From: Micromonospora sp. PLK6-60 | GTDB taxonomy: Bacteria; Actinomycetota; Actinomycetes; Mycobacteriales; Micromonosporaceae | Direction of reading: 5' to 3' | NCBI RefSeq assembly: GCF_019890675.1 | Contig: NZ_JAIOAA010000016.1 | Span: 1 to 64,000, forward strand | Length of the DNA: 64,000 bases | Shown here: positions 17,185 to 25,399 of the stretch, in pieces | Layout: each line of letters opens with the position of its first letter | Numbering within the stretch: the stretch's first letter is position 1 | Notes under the pieces: model-generated | What the model was told of the DNA's origin: nothing | Seen by the model: only the letters and a program-made list of their open reading frames with translations | The model's database searches: none | Program-made: the position numbers and the translations under genes

Positions 17185-17223
17185 GTCGGGGGTGAGCGGT
17201 CGGGGGTGAGCGGTCGGGGGTGA
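17185..17223. repeat. 14-bp tandem repeat upstream of the amidase
   Basis: The unit GTCGGGGGTGAGCG occurs at 17185, 17199 and (without its last bases) 17213. It lies in the 5' region of the amidase gene, just before its ribosome site on the minus strand. It may be a slippage repeat or hold repeated regulator sites; the rest of the 251-base gap up to the slipin gene shows nothing I can name. Confidence 0.7.
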
Positions 17224-17405
17224 AAAGGAGCTCCAAGGAACGCGCGTGAAGTGGAGGATATTGCCACCGGTCGCCGCCGCGCCAGGGTCTGGCGGGAATT
17301 CATCGGCGTACGCCGCTGCGCCGTCCCCGCCGGGCGGGACTGGCCGGCGCTCCAGCGGGTATGCGCGGCGCCGGGAGGCGGGGGCCTCCGGGATCGAGGG
17401 GGGTC

Positions 17406-18305
17406 ATGGGAGCCGCCGCCGTCTTCGTCGGGCTGGTCGTCGTCATCGTCGTGCTGGCGCTGCTCGCCGGGCTGAGCGTCCGCCTGGTGCAGCAGTACCA
17501 GCGCGGCGTCGTGTTCCGCTTCGGTCGGGTGCGGGAGCGCCTGCGCCAGCCCGGTTTCCACCTGATCGTCCCGGTGGCCGACCGGATGGTTCGGGTCAGC
17601 ATGCAGACCACCGTGATCGGGGTGCCCGCGCAGGGGGTGATCACCCGGGACAACGTCACCCTCACCGTCGACGCCGTCGTCTACTACCGCGTCGTCGACC
17701 CGGTGAAGGTCCTGGTCAATGTGCGTGACTACTCCTCGGCGGTGCTCCAGGTCGCGCAGACCGCGCTGCGTTCGGTGATCGGCAAGGCCGACCTGGACAC
17801 CCTGCTGCGCGACCGGGACTCGATCAACGCGGAGCTCAAGGCGGTGATCGACGCGCCGACCGAGAAGCCCTGGGGCCTGCTGATCGAGCGGGTGGAGGTC
17901 AAGGACGTGGCGCTGCCGGAGGAGATGAAGCGGTCCATGTCCCGCCAGGCCGAGGCGGAGCGGGAGCGCCGGGCCCGGGTGATCGCCGCCGACGGCGAGT
18001 ACCAGGCGTCCCGCCGGCTGGCCGACGCCTCCCGGGCGATGGCCGACACGCCCGGCGCGTACCAGCTGCGGTTGTTGCAGACCATGGTGGACGTGGCGGC
18101 GGAGAAGAACAGCACCCTGGTGATGCCCTTCCCGGTCGAGCTGCTGCGGTTCTTCGACGAGTTCGTCAAGGGCGCACGCCCGCACCCGGCGCCCGGTGCC
18201 GAGCGGCCCGGCGAGCCGGGCGTGCCGATCGGCGCGGGTCGCGGCCCGGTCGCCGGTGGCGCGGCGGGAGCCGAGGGCGACGGCCACCGGGGCCGGCCGG
18301 CCTGA
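17406..18305 (+). CDS. SPFH/band-7 membrane protein (slipin family)
   Basis: 299 aa. One N-terminal membrane helix (residues 2-25) is followed by a band-7 domain: VRLVQQYQRGVVFRFGRV, GFHLIVPVADRMVRVSMQT and VTVDAVVYYRVVDP-like signatures, then the helical segment with AEAERERRARVIAADGEYQAS. Stomatin/slipin proteins form oligomeric membrane microdomains. No NfeD partner gene is adjacent. The ATG at 17406 follows a GAGGGGGG stretch. The C-terminal 40 residues are Pro/Gly-rich and probably disordered. Confidence 0.88.
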   Translation: MGAAAVFVGLVVVIVVLALLAGLSVRLVQQYQRGVVFRFGRVRERLRQPGFHLIVPVADRMVRVSMQTTVIGVPAQGVITRDNVTLTVDAVVYYRVVDPVKVLVNVRDYSSAVLQVAQTALRSVIGKADLDTLLRDRDSINAELKAVIDAPTEKPWGLLIERVEVKDVALPEEMKRSMSRQAEAERERRARVIAADGEYQASRRLADASRAMADTPGAYQLRLLQTMVDVAAEKNSTLVMPFPVELLRFFDEFVKGARPHPAPGAERPGEPGVPIGAGRGPVAGGAAGAEGDGHRGRPA

Positions 18306-18315
18306 CGGGGCGGCG

Positions 18316-18338
18316 CATATACCGGCTAGCTGTATATG
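18316..18338. promoter_or_regulatory. PadR operator overlapping its own -10 element
   Basis: CATATAC (18316-18322) and GTATATG (18332-18338) form a perfect inverted repeat with a nine-base spacer, an AT-rich island in very GC-rich DNA. The right arm overlaps TATGCT (18335-18340), which lies six bases before the padR ATG and probably serves as its -10. PadR regulators commonly bind such TATAC-type palindromes and repress themselves. Confidence 0.65.
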
Positions 18339-18346
18339 CTGTCGGC

Positions 18347-18694
18347 ATGGCAGAGAGCCCCCTGCGGGAACCCACGTTCCTGGTCCTCACCGCGCTGGCC
18401 GAGACACCCCAGCACGGTTACGCCGTCATCGAGGACGTCCAACGCATCTCCGCCGGCCGGGTCCGGCTGCGCGCCGGCACTCTCTACGCCGTGCTCGACC
18501 GGCTGCGCGCCGATGGCCTGATCGAGGTGGACCGGGAGGAGGTGGTGCAGTCCCGACTGCGCCGCTACTACCGGCTCACCGCCCTCGGCGCGACCCGGCT
18601 CGCCGACGAGGCGACCCGGTTGCGCCGGCACGCCGACGCCGCGGGCGACCGGCTGCGCCGCGCCGGCCTGCTGCTGGAAGGGGGCGCGGCGTGA
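18347..18694 (+). CDS. PadR-family transcriptional regulator
   Basis: 115 aa winged-helix protein. ETPQHGYAVIEDV, VRLRAGTLYAVLDRLRADGLIEVD and RRYYRLTALGATRLADEA are the canonical PadR signatures. Probably leaderless, with an overlapping palindromic operator at 18316-18338. The stop overlaps the GTG of the next gene, so the two are co-expressed; this pairing of PadR with a membrane protein is common in actinomycetes. Confidence 0.9.
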   Translation: MAESPLREPTFLVLTALAETPQHGYAVIEDVQRISAGRVRLRAGTLYAVLDRLRADGLIEVDREEVVQSRLRRYYRLTALGATRLADEATRLRRHADAAGDRLRRAGLLLEGGAA

Positions 18695-19755
18695 CCGACC
18701 TGGAACGGCGCTACCGCCGCCTGCTCGCCGTCTACCCGTGGGAACACCGCCGGGTGTACGAGGACGAGATGCTCGCCGTCCTGCTCGACGGCGCCCGGGC
18801 GGGGCAGCGCCGCCCCACCGTCGCCGAGGCGGCGAACCTGATCGGCGCCGGCCTGCGGGCCCGGCTTCGGGTGGGCGCACGGGGGCTCACCGAGCCGGCC
18901 TGGGGCGACGCGTCGACGGTGACCGCCGTGCTGGCCGCCCTGCTGCTCTGCGCCGCCGCGGTCAAGGGCCTGATCGACCAGTCGGTGGTCGATCCGGCCC
19001 TGCCGCCGCGCTGGCGTCCGGCCGGCCCCGACCTGGTCGACTGGCTGCGGGTGGCCGGCTGGGCGGGGGTCGCCGTCGCGGCCCTGGCCGGGCTGCGCCT
19101 GGTCGCCGCCGGTCTCGCCTGGGCGGCCGTCGTCGGCTGGGCGGTGCTGGTCGGGCCGCAGACCGGCACCAACCCGACGTACGTGGTGGACACCCTGCCC
19201 CAACTCGCCCTGGCCGTGGTCACCGCAATCGCCCTGAGCGTCGCCGCGCGCCGCCGCGGGCTCGCCGTGCTCGGCGTCCGCCGACTGCTCGCCCTGGTGC
19301 TGGCGGCGCTGGGCGCGGTGGCGGTGCTGGAGATCAACCGGCTGACCGCGCCCGGCTTCGACCGGGCCGGCCCGTACACCGTGTACGTCCTCTACGGCCT
19401 GGAGGCCGGCAGCGAGCTGGTGATCTGGCTCTACGTCGCCGGCCTGGCGGTCGCCGCCGCCGCGGCGCTGGCCGCCGTGCTCTCCCTGGCCCCGGCGATC
19501 CGGCGGCGGATCGCCGTGCTGCTGGCGCCCGTGGCCGCGCTGGCGCTGACCATCGACAGCACCCTCGCCGGCTGGGTGACCTCGACCGCCCACATGGGAC
19601 ACGCCATCCCGCTGGTGCCGGCCCAGTGGGCGGTGCTGGTGCTGGTGCCGCCGGTGACCTTCCTGGCCGGGGTGCTGCTGGTGCGCCGCCGGGAGGAGAC
19701 CCTGCGGATGGTCGCCCTGGGCCGGGCGGCGGACCGGGAGCGCCCGGCGACCTGA
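18691..19755 (+). CDS. Membrane protein coupled to PadR
   Basis: 354 aa. A soluble N-terminal segment (LERRYRRLLAVYPWEHRRVYEDEMLAVLLDGA), typical of the cytosolic prefix of membrane proteins encoded next to PadR regulators, is followed by about seven hydrophobic segments. No enzyme motif is seen. The GTG start overlaps the padR stop by four bases, implying translational coupling and PadR control. Function unknown. Confidence 0.8.
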   Translation: MTDLERRYRRLLAVYPWEHRRVYEDEMLAVLLDGARAGQRRPTVAEAANLIGAGLRARLRVGARGLTEPAWGDASTVTAVLAALLLCAAAVKGLIDQSVVDPALPPRWRPAGPDLVDWLRVAGWAGVAVAALAGLRLVAAGLAWAAVVGWAVLVGPQTGTNPTYVVDTLPQLALAVVTAIALSVAARRRGLAVLGVRRLLALVLAALGAVAVLEINRLTAPGFDRAGPYTVYVLYGLEAGSELVIWLYVAGLAVAAAAALAAVLSLAPAIRRRIAVLLAPVAALALTIDSTLAGWVTSTAHMGHAIPLVPAQWAVLVLVPPVTFLAGVLLVRRREETLRMVALGRAADRERPAT

Positions 19756-19768
19756 GCCGGGACCCGGT

Positions 19769-19790
19769 GGTCCCGGCCCGCGCCGGGACC
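19769..19790. terminator. Terminator hairpin between convergent genes
   Basis: GGTCCCGGC (19769-19777) pairs perfectly with GCCGGGACC (19782-19790), loop CCGC. A competing arm GCCGGGAC at 19756-19763 could pair with the first arm instead. It separates the membrane protein from the convergent rsdA gene. Confidence 0.55.
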
Positions 19791-19811
19791 GCCGGGTCTC
19801 GCCGCCGTCGC

Positions 19812-20774
19812 TCAGTCCAGTAGGTCGATGCTGGGCAGCGGCAGGCCGGGCAGCGGCGAAAGCAGCGACCCGGTGGGCAGCGGCAGCGGCAGCTCGGGCA
19901 GCGGCAGCAGCCGATCGTCGGGGGACGGGGTCGGGGCGGCGGCGGTGGGGGAGCCGGTGGGCGCCGGCGCGCTTCCCGACCCACGCGGAGCCGGCGCGGT
20001 GGTCCGGGCGACCGGTGGGCGGGCGGCGGCGGACGGGCCGGCCGCCGGCGAGGCGGACGGCGCGGTGCCGACCGGCGGGGCCGGCCGGGCGGCGAGGCCC
20101 CGCCGCACGGCGTCGATGTCGGCGCGCAGCCGGGCCACCTCGTCCGGGTCGTCGATCCCGGCCAGCGCCGCCCCGGCCCGGTCGGCGAGCCGCCGGGCCT
20201 CGTCGTACCGGCCGGCGGCCACCGCGGCGCGGGCCTGCGCGACCAGCCGCTCGACGCCGCGCACCTCGGCCTGCTGCGGATACAGCACCTTGGTCAGCGA
20301 CCACAGCGGGCTGGTCGGGCCGGCCGACCGGCTGCCCACCGCGAGCCCGGTCAGCAGCAGCACCCCGGCCACCGCCGCGGCGGCCAGCCGGACCGCCCGC
20401 CGCCGCGCCGGCAGCGGCGTGACCACGCCCCGCCGGGGCGCGAGCGGCGTCCCGGGCCGATGCGCTTCGGCCGGCGGGGCGGCGTGTTCGGTCAGCTCCG
20501 CCGGCGTCCCGGGCCGATGCGCTCCGGCCGGCGGGGTGGCGTGTTCGGTCAGCTCCGCCGGCGTCCCGGGCCGGATCGGTCCGGCCGGCGGGGCGGTGCC
20601 GCCGGTCAGCCCCGGCGCGTCCGCGTCGAGGTCGGTTCGCCAGGCGGCCAGCAGGGCCGCGACGTCGTCCCCGGCGGGCGCCGGCTCGCCCCGGCCGAGG
20701 GCGTCGAGCAGCAGGTCGTCGCCGACGAGCGGCAGCTCCCGCGCCGCGTCGCCGTGGTCCCCGCGCCCGCTCAT
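19812..20774 (-). CDS. rsdA: Anti-sigma factor, RsdA-like
   Basis: 320 aa. The N-terminal sequence LVGDDLLLDALGRGEP then DDVAALLAAWRTDLDAD matches the sigma-binding region of mycobacterial RsdA. A Pro-rich stretch with 19-residue repeats (about 60-110) leads to one membrane helix (RLAAAAVAGVLLLTGLAVG), and the exterior part has a helical ALVAQARAAV-type region and a Pro/Ser/Thr tail. It should hold the SigD-like factor inactive at the membrane until cut or released. ATGA overlap with sigD. Confidence 0.8.
   Translation of the reverse strand: MSGRGDHGDAARELPLVGDDLLLDALGRGEPAPAGDDVAALLAAWRTDLDADAPGLTGGTAPPAGPIRPGTPAELTEHATPPAGAHRPGTPAELTEHAAPPAEAHRPGTPLAPRRGVVTPLPARRRAVRLAAAAVAGVLLLTGLAVGSRSAGPTSPLWSLTKVLYPQQAEVRGVERLVAQARAAVAAGRYDEARRLADRAGAALAGIDDPDEVARLRADIDAVRRGLAARPAPPVGTAPSASPAAGPSAAARPPVARTTAPAPRGSGSAPAPTGSPTAAAPTPSPDDRLLPLPELPLPLPTGSLLSPLPGLPLPSIDLLD
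20446..20616. repeat. 57-bp tandem repeat inside rsdA
   Basis: GGCGTCCCGGG recurs at 20446, 20503 and 20560, an exact 57-bp period encoding a 19-residue Pro/Ala/His-rich unit on the minus strand. The third copy diverges. It lies in the cytosolic linker between the sigma-binding region and the membrane helix, so copy number would change linker length without changing frame. Confidence 0.8.
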
Positions 20775-21349
20775 GCCGCCACCTCGTCGAGTCCGTCCGC
20801 GGCCAGGGTACGGAGCCGGGCCAGGGCGCGGGACTGGGCCACCCGGACGGCGGCGGCCGTCATACCGACGATGGCGCCGACCTCTTCGGCGGGTAGCCCC
20901 ACCGCGACGCGGAGGGTGACGATCTCCCGTTGCACCTCCGGCAGGCGGTCCAGCAGCACCGACAACCGGCGGGCCAGGTCGGTGGCGAGGGCCTGCTGCT
21001 CCGGCCCGGGGGCGCTGTCCGGCTGCTCCGGCGGGCCGTCGGTGACCGCGACCGTGGCGTCGCGTACCGCCGCCCGCTGGGCGTCGGCCACCTTGTGCGC
21101 GGCGATGGCGAAGACGAACGCGGTGAAGGGTCGGCCCTGCTCGCGGTATCCGGGCAGGGCGCGCAGCACGGCGAGGCAGACCTCCTGCGCCACGTCGTCG
21201 GCCGTGGTGTACGCCCCGCCGATGCGGCCGAGCCGGGCGCGGCAGTAGCGGACCACCCGTGGCCGGGCGTCGGTGAGCAACGCCGCCGTCGCCGCCCGGT
21301 CGCCGTCGGCGGCCCGACGCACGAGCTCGGGGTCGATCGCTGTGGTCAT
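20771..21349 (-). CDS. sigD: ECF-type RNA polymerase sigma factor, SigD-like
   Basis: 192 aa. Region 2: RYCRARLG, ADDVAQEVCLAVLRALPGYREQGRPFTAFVFAIAAHKVADAQRAA; region 4: LLDRLPEVQREIVTLRVAVGLPAEEVGAIVGMTAAAVRVAQSRALARLR. These stretches closely follow mycobacterial SigD, and the adjacent RsdA-like gene in the same order supports this. ATG at 21349 is chosen; a GTG at 21364 is possible, and both lack an ideal ribosome site. Divergent from the mce operon. Confidence 0.85.
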   Translation of the reverse strand: MTTAIDPELVRRAADGDRAATAALLTDARPRVVRYCRARLGRIGGAYTTADDVAQEVCLAVLRALPGYREQGRPFTAFVFAIAAHKVADAQRAAVRDATVAVTDGPPEQPDSAPGPEQQALATDLARRLSVLLDRLPEVQREIVTLRVAVGLPAEEVGAIVGMTAAAVRVAQSRALARLRTLAADGLDEVAA

Positions 21350-21425
21350 GGGGATGCGAGGCACCTTCGTTACCGGGCGGTTGACCGCACGTTATCGACA
21401 GCCGCGCCGATTTGCCTAGCTCACC

Positions 21426-21449
21426 TTGGGTGCCGTTTCGTGAACCCAA
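21426..21449. promoter_or_regulatory. Inverted repeat in the sigD/mce intergenic region
   Basis: TTGGGT (21426-21431) and ACCCAA (21444-21449) are perfect inverted arms with a 12-base spacer, about 60 bases before the first mce-operon start. Candidate operator for an unidentified regulator. TTGACC at 21381 could be a -35 element but no convincing -10 is placed. Confidence 0.4.
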
Positions 21450-21509
21450 AGTAGTTGTTGCGTCTCGCGTCCCCCGCCCGATGTCCAGTGAGAGTGAGCG
21501 GAGGGGTCG

Positions 21510-22523
21510 ATGGGTGTCGAGGTCGCGGTGCGAGGGCTGACCAAGTCCTTCGGTGGCCGGCCGGTCTGGTCGGACCTCAGCCTGACCCTGCCGGCAGGTG
21601 AGATCTCGGTGCTGCTGGGCCCCTCCGGCACCGGCAAGTCGGTCTTCCTCAAGACCCTGGTCGGGCTGCTGCGACCCGACGCCGGCTCCATCGTCATCGA
21701 GGGCAAGGATCTGCCCCGACTCTCCGAACGCGACCTCTACCAGGTGCGCAAACTGTTCGGCGTGCTGTTTCAGGACGGCGCGCTGTTCGGCTCGATGACG
21801 ATCTACGACAACGTGGCCTTCCCCCTGCGGGAGCACACCCGCAGGTCCGAGTCGCAGATCCGGTCCGTGGTCACCGAGAAACTCGACATGGTCGGCCTGG
21901 TCGGCGCCGAGCGGAAGCTGCCCGGGGAGATCTCCGGCGGGATGCGCAAGCGGGCGGGGCTGGCCCGCGCGCTGGTGCTCGACCCGCGCATCGTCCTCTT
22001 CGACGAGCCGGACTCCGGGCTCGACCCGGTCCGCACGGCCTACCTCAATCAGCTCATCATCGACCTCAACCAGCGGACCGAGGCGACGTTCCTGATCGTC
22101 ACCCACGACATCAACACCGCCCGGACCGTGCCGGACAACATCGGCCTGATCTACCACGGCCACCTGGCCATGTTCGGACCGCGGGAGATGTTGCTGTCCA
22201 GCACCGAGCCGGTGGTCCGGCAGTTCCTCAACGCCCAGCGGATCGGCCCGATCGGGATGGCCGAGGAGAAGGACGCCGACGAGTTGCGGGCCGAGGCGGA
22301 CGCCGGGGTCGAACTGCCGCCGCTGCCACCGATCCCGTTGCAACTGCCGCCGTCGGACGGCCGGGTCCGGAAGGCGGAACGCCCACCGGGGCAGTGGTGC
22401 CGGGCCAACGGGGTCACCCCGCCGGCCGGCTCGTTCGGCGGCGTCCCCGTCGGCGAGCGACCCACCGTCGAGCCTGCCGGGCAGGGTGTCGCCGAAGGTC
22501 GGCACGGGGAGGTGACCGGATGA
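21510..22523 (+). CDS. mceG: Mce-system ABC transporter ATP-binding protein (MceG/MlaF-like)
   Basis: 337 aa ATPase that energises the Mce lipid importer. Walker A GPSGTGKS (about 37-44), Q-loop GVLFQDGALFGSMTIYDN, signature ISGGMRKRAGLARAL, Walker B IVLFDEPDSGLD, switch His in VTHD. A Pro-rich C-terminal extension of about 80 residues beyond the usual core is present, as in the Mkl/MceG subgroup. GGAGGGG ribosome site. First gene of the operon and overlapping the next by ATGA, unlike mycobacteria where mceG lies apart. Confidence 0.92.
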   Translation: MGVEVAVRGLTKSFGGRPVWSDLSLTLPAGEISVLLGPSGTGKSVFLKTLVGLLRPDAGSIVIEGKDLPRLSERDLYQVRKLFGVLFQDGALFGSMTIYDNVAFPLREHTRRSESQIRSVVTEKLDMVGLVGAERKLPGEISGGMRKRAGLARALVLDPRIVLFDEPDSGLDPVRTAYLNQLIIDLNQRTEATFLIVTHDINTARTVPDNIGLIYHGHLAMFGPREMLLSSTEPVVRQFLNAQRIGPIGMAEEKDADELRAEADAGVELPPLPPIPLQLPPSDGRVRKAERPPGQWCRANGVTPPAGSFGGVPVGERPTVEPAGQGVAEGRHGEVTG

Positions 22524-23290
22524 GCGGCCCCGTCGCCGCGGTCCGCCGCACCGGCGAGTTCTTCGCGTTCTGCCTGGACACCCTGCGCGGCATCGGTCGC
22601 CGGCCGGTGCAGGTGCGCGAGTTCGTCCAGCAGGCGTGGTTCATCAGTTCGGTGTCGATCCTGCCCGCCGCGCTGGTCGCCATCCCGTTCGGCGCGGTCA
22701 TCGCGCTGCAACTCGGCTCGCTGGTCCGCCAACTCGGCGCGCAGTCGTTCACCGGCGCCGCGTCGGTGCTCGCCGTGGTGCGGGAGGCCGGGCCGATCGT
22801 GACCGCGCTGATCATCGCGGGTGCGGGTGGGTCGGCGATCTGCGCCGACCTCGGTTCGCGGAAGATCCGCGAGGAGTTGGACGCGATGCAGGTGTTGGGC
22901 ATCGACCCGATCCACCGCCTGGTGGTGCCCCGGGTGCTCGCCGCCATGCTGGTCGCCGTCCTGCTCAACGGCCTGGTCAGCGTGGTCGGCGTCAGTGGCG
23001 GTTACCTGTTCAACGTGATCCTGCAGGGCGGCACGCCCGGGGCGTACGTGGCCAGCTTCCAAGCCCTGGGCCAGCTGCCCGACCTGCTGGTCGGCGAGGT
23101 CAAGGCACTGCTGTTCGGGGCCACCGCGGCACTGGTCGCCTCGTACCAGGGGATGACCGCCAAGGGCGGCCCGAAGGGTGTCGGGGACGCGGTCAACCAG
23201 AGCGTGGTGATCACGTTCATGCTGCTGTTCGCACTGAACTTCCTCGTCACGGCCGTGTACTTCCAGGTCGTACCGCAGAAGGGAAGCTGA
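22520..23290 (+). CDS. MlaE/YrbE-family ABC permease (YrbEA)
   Basis: 256 aa with about five membrane segments. MlaE hallmarks: PFGAVIALQLGSL, REAGPIVTALIIAGAGGSAICADLGSRKIREELDAMQVLGIDP, and a conserved C-terminal VNQSVVITFMLLFALNFLVT. The EELDAM segment contacts the ATPase. First of two permeases of the heterodimeric transport core. ATG overlaps the ATPase stop. Confidence 0.92.
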   Translation: MSGPVAAVRRTGEFFAFCLDTLRGIGRRPVQVREFVQQAWFISSVSILPAALVAIPFGAVIALQLGSLVRQLGAQSFTGAASVLAVVREAGPIVTALIIAGAGGSAICADLGSRKIREELDAMQVLGIDPIHRLVVPRVLAAMLVAVLLNGLVSVVGVSGGYLFNVILQGGTPGAYVASFQALGQLPDLLVGEVKALLFGATAALVASYQGMTAKGGPKGVGDAVNQSVVITFMLLFALNFLVTAVYFQVVPQKGS

Positions 23291-23291
23291 C

Positions 23292-24095
23292 GTGCCGGCA
23301 CTGCGAATGCTCGACGACCTGGGCGGCCAGCTCGCCTTCTACCTGCGCGCCTTCGCCTGGGCGCCGCGCACCGTGCGTCGCTACCGCCGGGAGGTGCTGC
23401 GGCTGCTGGCCGAGGTCAGCTTCGGCTCCGGCGCGCTGGCCGTGCTCGGCGGCACCGTCGGCGTCATCTGCTTCCTCACCTTCTTCACCGGCACCGAGGT
23501 CGGCCTGCAGGGCTACCAGGCGCTCCACCAGATCGGCAGCAGCGCCTTCACCGGCTTCGTGTCGGCGTACTTCAACACCCGGGAGATCTCGCCGCTGGTC
23601 GCGGCACTGGCGCTGTCCGCCACCGTGGGTTGCGGATTCACCGCCCAGCTCGGCGCGATGCGGATCTCCGAAGAGGTCGACGCCCTCGAGGTGATGGCGG
23701 TGCCGTCCCTGCCGTTCCTGGTCACCACCCGCATGATCGCCGGGTTCATCGCGGTGATCCCGCTGTACGTCATCGGCCTGCTCTCCAGCTATCTCGCCAC
23801 CCGGACCATCGCCGTGCACTACTTCGGACAGTCCGCCGGCACCTACGACTACTACTTCCACCTGTTCCTGCCGCCCGGCGACGTGCTCTGGTCCTTCGGC
23901 AAGGTGCTGGTGTTCAGCGTGATCGTGGTGCTGGTGCACTGCTGGTACGGCTACACCGCCAGCGGCGGACCGGCCGGGGTCGGCGTCGCGGTCGGCCGGG
24001 CCGTGCGGCTGGCCATCGTGGCGGTCAACATCGTCGACTTCTTCCTGTCGCTGGCCATCTGGGGTGCCACCACCACCGTCCGGATCGCGGGGTGA
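23292..24095 (+). CDS. MlaE/YrbE-family ABC permease (YrbEB)
   Basis: 267 aa, the second permease. TVGVICFLTFFTGTEVGLQGYQ, FTAQLGAMRISEEVDALEVMAVPSLPFLV and VNIVDFFLSLAIWGATTTVRIAG are typical YrbEB features. GTG start one base after the previous stop; coupled. It pairs with the preceding permease to form the membrane channel of the Mce complex. Confidence 0.92.
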   Translation: MPALRMLDDLGGQLAFYLRAFAWAPRTVRRYRREVLRLLAEVSFGSGALAVLGGTVGVICFLTFFTGTEVGLQGYQALHQIGSSAFTGFVSAYFNTREISPLVAALALSATVGCGFTAQLGAMRISEEVDALEVMAVPSLPFLVTTRMIAGFIAVIPLYVIGLLSSYLATRTIAVHYFGQSAGTYDYYFHLFLPPGDVLWSFGKVLVFSVIVVLVHCWYGYTASGGPAGVGVAVGRAVRLAIVAVNIVDFFLSLAIWGATTTVRIAG

Positions 24096-24097
24096 TC

Positions 24098-25399
24098 ATG
24101 AGACATCGCATGCTGGGCATCGTCTTCATCGTCGTGCTGGTCGCGGCGCTGACCGGCTCGGTGCTGCAGTACCGCAAGGCGTTCACCCCGGTCACCTGGG
24201 TCACCCTGCATGCCGCCCGCGCCGGCCTGCAGCTCAGCCCGGGCGCGGACGTCAAGGTACGCGGCGTCGTCGTCGGCGAGGTGCGCTCGGTGGGCAGCGG
24301 TGGTGCCGGGGCGATCCTGCGGCTGGCCCTGGATCCGGACAGCACGGCGCTGATCCCCGCCGACGTCACGGCCCGCCTGCTGCCCAAGACGCTCTTCGGC
24401 GAGCGGTACGTCGAGCTCGTCCCGCCCCCCGGCGGCGGCACCGGGCCGATCCGCGACGGCGCGGTCATCGACCAGGACCGCAGCCGCACGGCGATCGAGC
24501 TGGAACGGGTCCTCGACCAGGCGCTGCCGCTGCTCTCCTCGATCCGCCCCGACCAGCTCGCCGCCACCCTCGGCGCGCTGTCCACCGCCCTGGAGGGGCG
24601 GGGCGAGCGGATCGGCGCGAACATCGTCCGCCTCGACGACTACCTCAAGCAGGTCAACCCGGAGCTGCCCACGATCGCCGAGGACGTCCGCAAGCTCGCC
24701 GTCGTGCTGGACAGCTACCATGCCGCCCTGCCCGACCTGCTCGCCCTGCTGCGCGATGTCACCGTCACCGCCCGTACCGTCACCGACCAGCGGGGGCAGC
24801 TCGCGGCGTTCCTCGCCGAGACCACCGACACCGCCGATGTCACCCGGGACTTCCTCGACCGGCACGACGACCAGCTGATCCGGCTCGGCGCGGTCAGCCG
24901 ACCGGTGCTGGAACTGCTGGCCAGCTACGCCCCCGAGTACCCGTGCCTGATGAGCGGCCTGGTCGACCTGCAACCCCGCGTCGAGGAGGTCTTCGCCGGC
25001 GGCCGGATGCACATCACCCTGGAGGTCACCCGCGACGGCGGCAAATACCAGCGGGGACGCGACGAACCGGTCTACGGCGCGCACAACGGCCCCCACTGCC
25101 GCGGCCTGCCCGACCCGCACCAGCCGGCCCCCGAGGTGCCGGTGCACGACGGCTACGACTACGGCGGCGACCGGCCGCGATCCCCGCTGCCGGTCGGCGT
25201 ACCGGGACCCTCCGCCGCCCGCCCGGCGGGACCGGTGGCCGGCTCACCGGCGATGGGCCAGGCCGGCACCGGCGAGGAGCGCGCCCTGGTCAAGCCGCTC
25301 GTCGGCGCGGTGACCGGGACACCGCCGGCCGAGGTGCCCGACATCGCGGTCCTGCTCTGGGGGCCGCTGCTGCGCGGCGGGGTGGTGAACACCCGATGA
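24098..25399 (+). CDS. mceA: Mce-family protein, first of six (MceA position)
   Basis: 433 aa. One N-terminal anchor helix, then an MCE domain (about 35-115: LSPGADVKVRGVVVGEVRSV, LLPKTLFGERYVELVPP), a long helical region (about 130-300), and a Pro/Gly-rich tail of about 90 residues. MCE proteins build a hexameric tube for lipid passage through the envelope. An in-frame GTG six bases upstream (24092) overlaps the permease stop and is a possible alternative start. Confidence 0.9.
   Translation: MRHRMLGIVFIVVLVAALTGSVLQYRKAFTPVTWVTLHAARAGLQLSPGADVKVRGVVVGEVRSVGSGGAGAILRLALDPDSTALIPADVTARLLPKTLFGERYVELVPPPGGGTGPIRDGAVIDQDRSRTAIELERVLDQALPLLSSIRPDQLAATLGALSTALEGRGERIGANIVRLDDYLKQVNPELPTIAEDVRKLAVVLDSYHAALPDLLALLRDVTVTARTVTDQRGQLAAFLAETTDTADVTRDFLDRHDDQLIRLGAVSRPVLELLASYAPEYPCLMSGLVDLQPRVEEVFAGGRMHITLEVTRDGGKYQRGRDEPVYGAHNGPHCRGLPDPHQPAPEVPVHDGYDYGGDRPRSPLPVGVPGPSAARPAGPVAGSPAMGQAGTGEERALVKPLVGAVTGTPPAEVPDIAVLLWGPLLRGGVVNTR

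Noticed and set aside
17185..17223. CRISPR-like array
   Set aside because: Units are contiguous with no spacers, and no cas genes are present.
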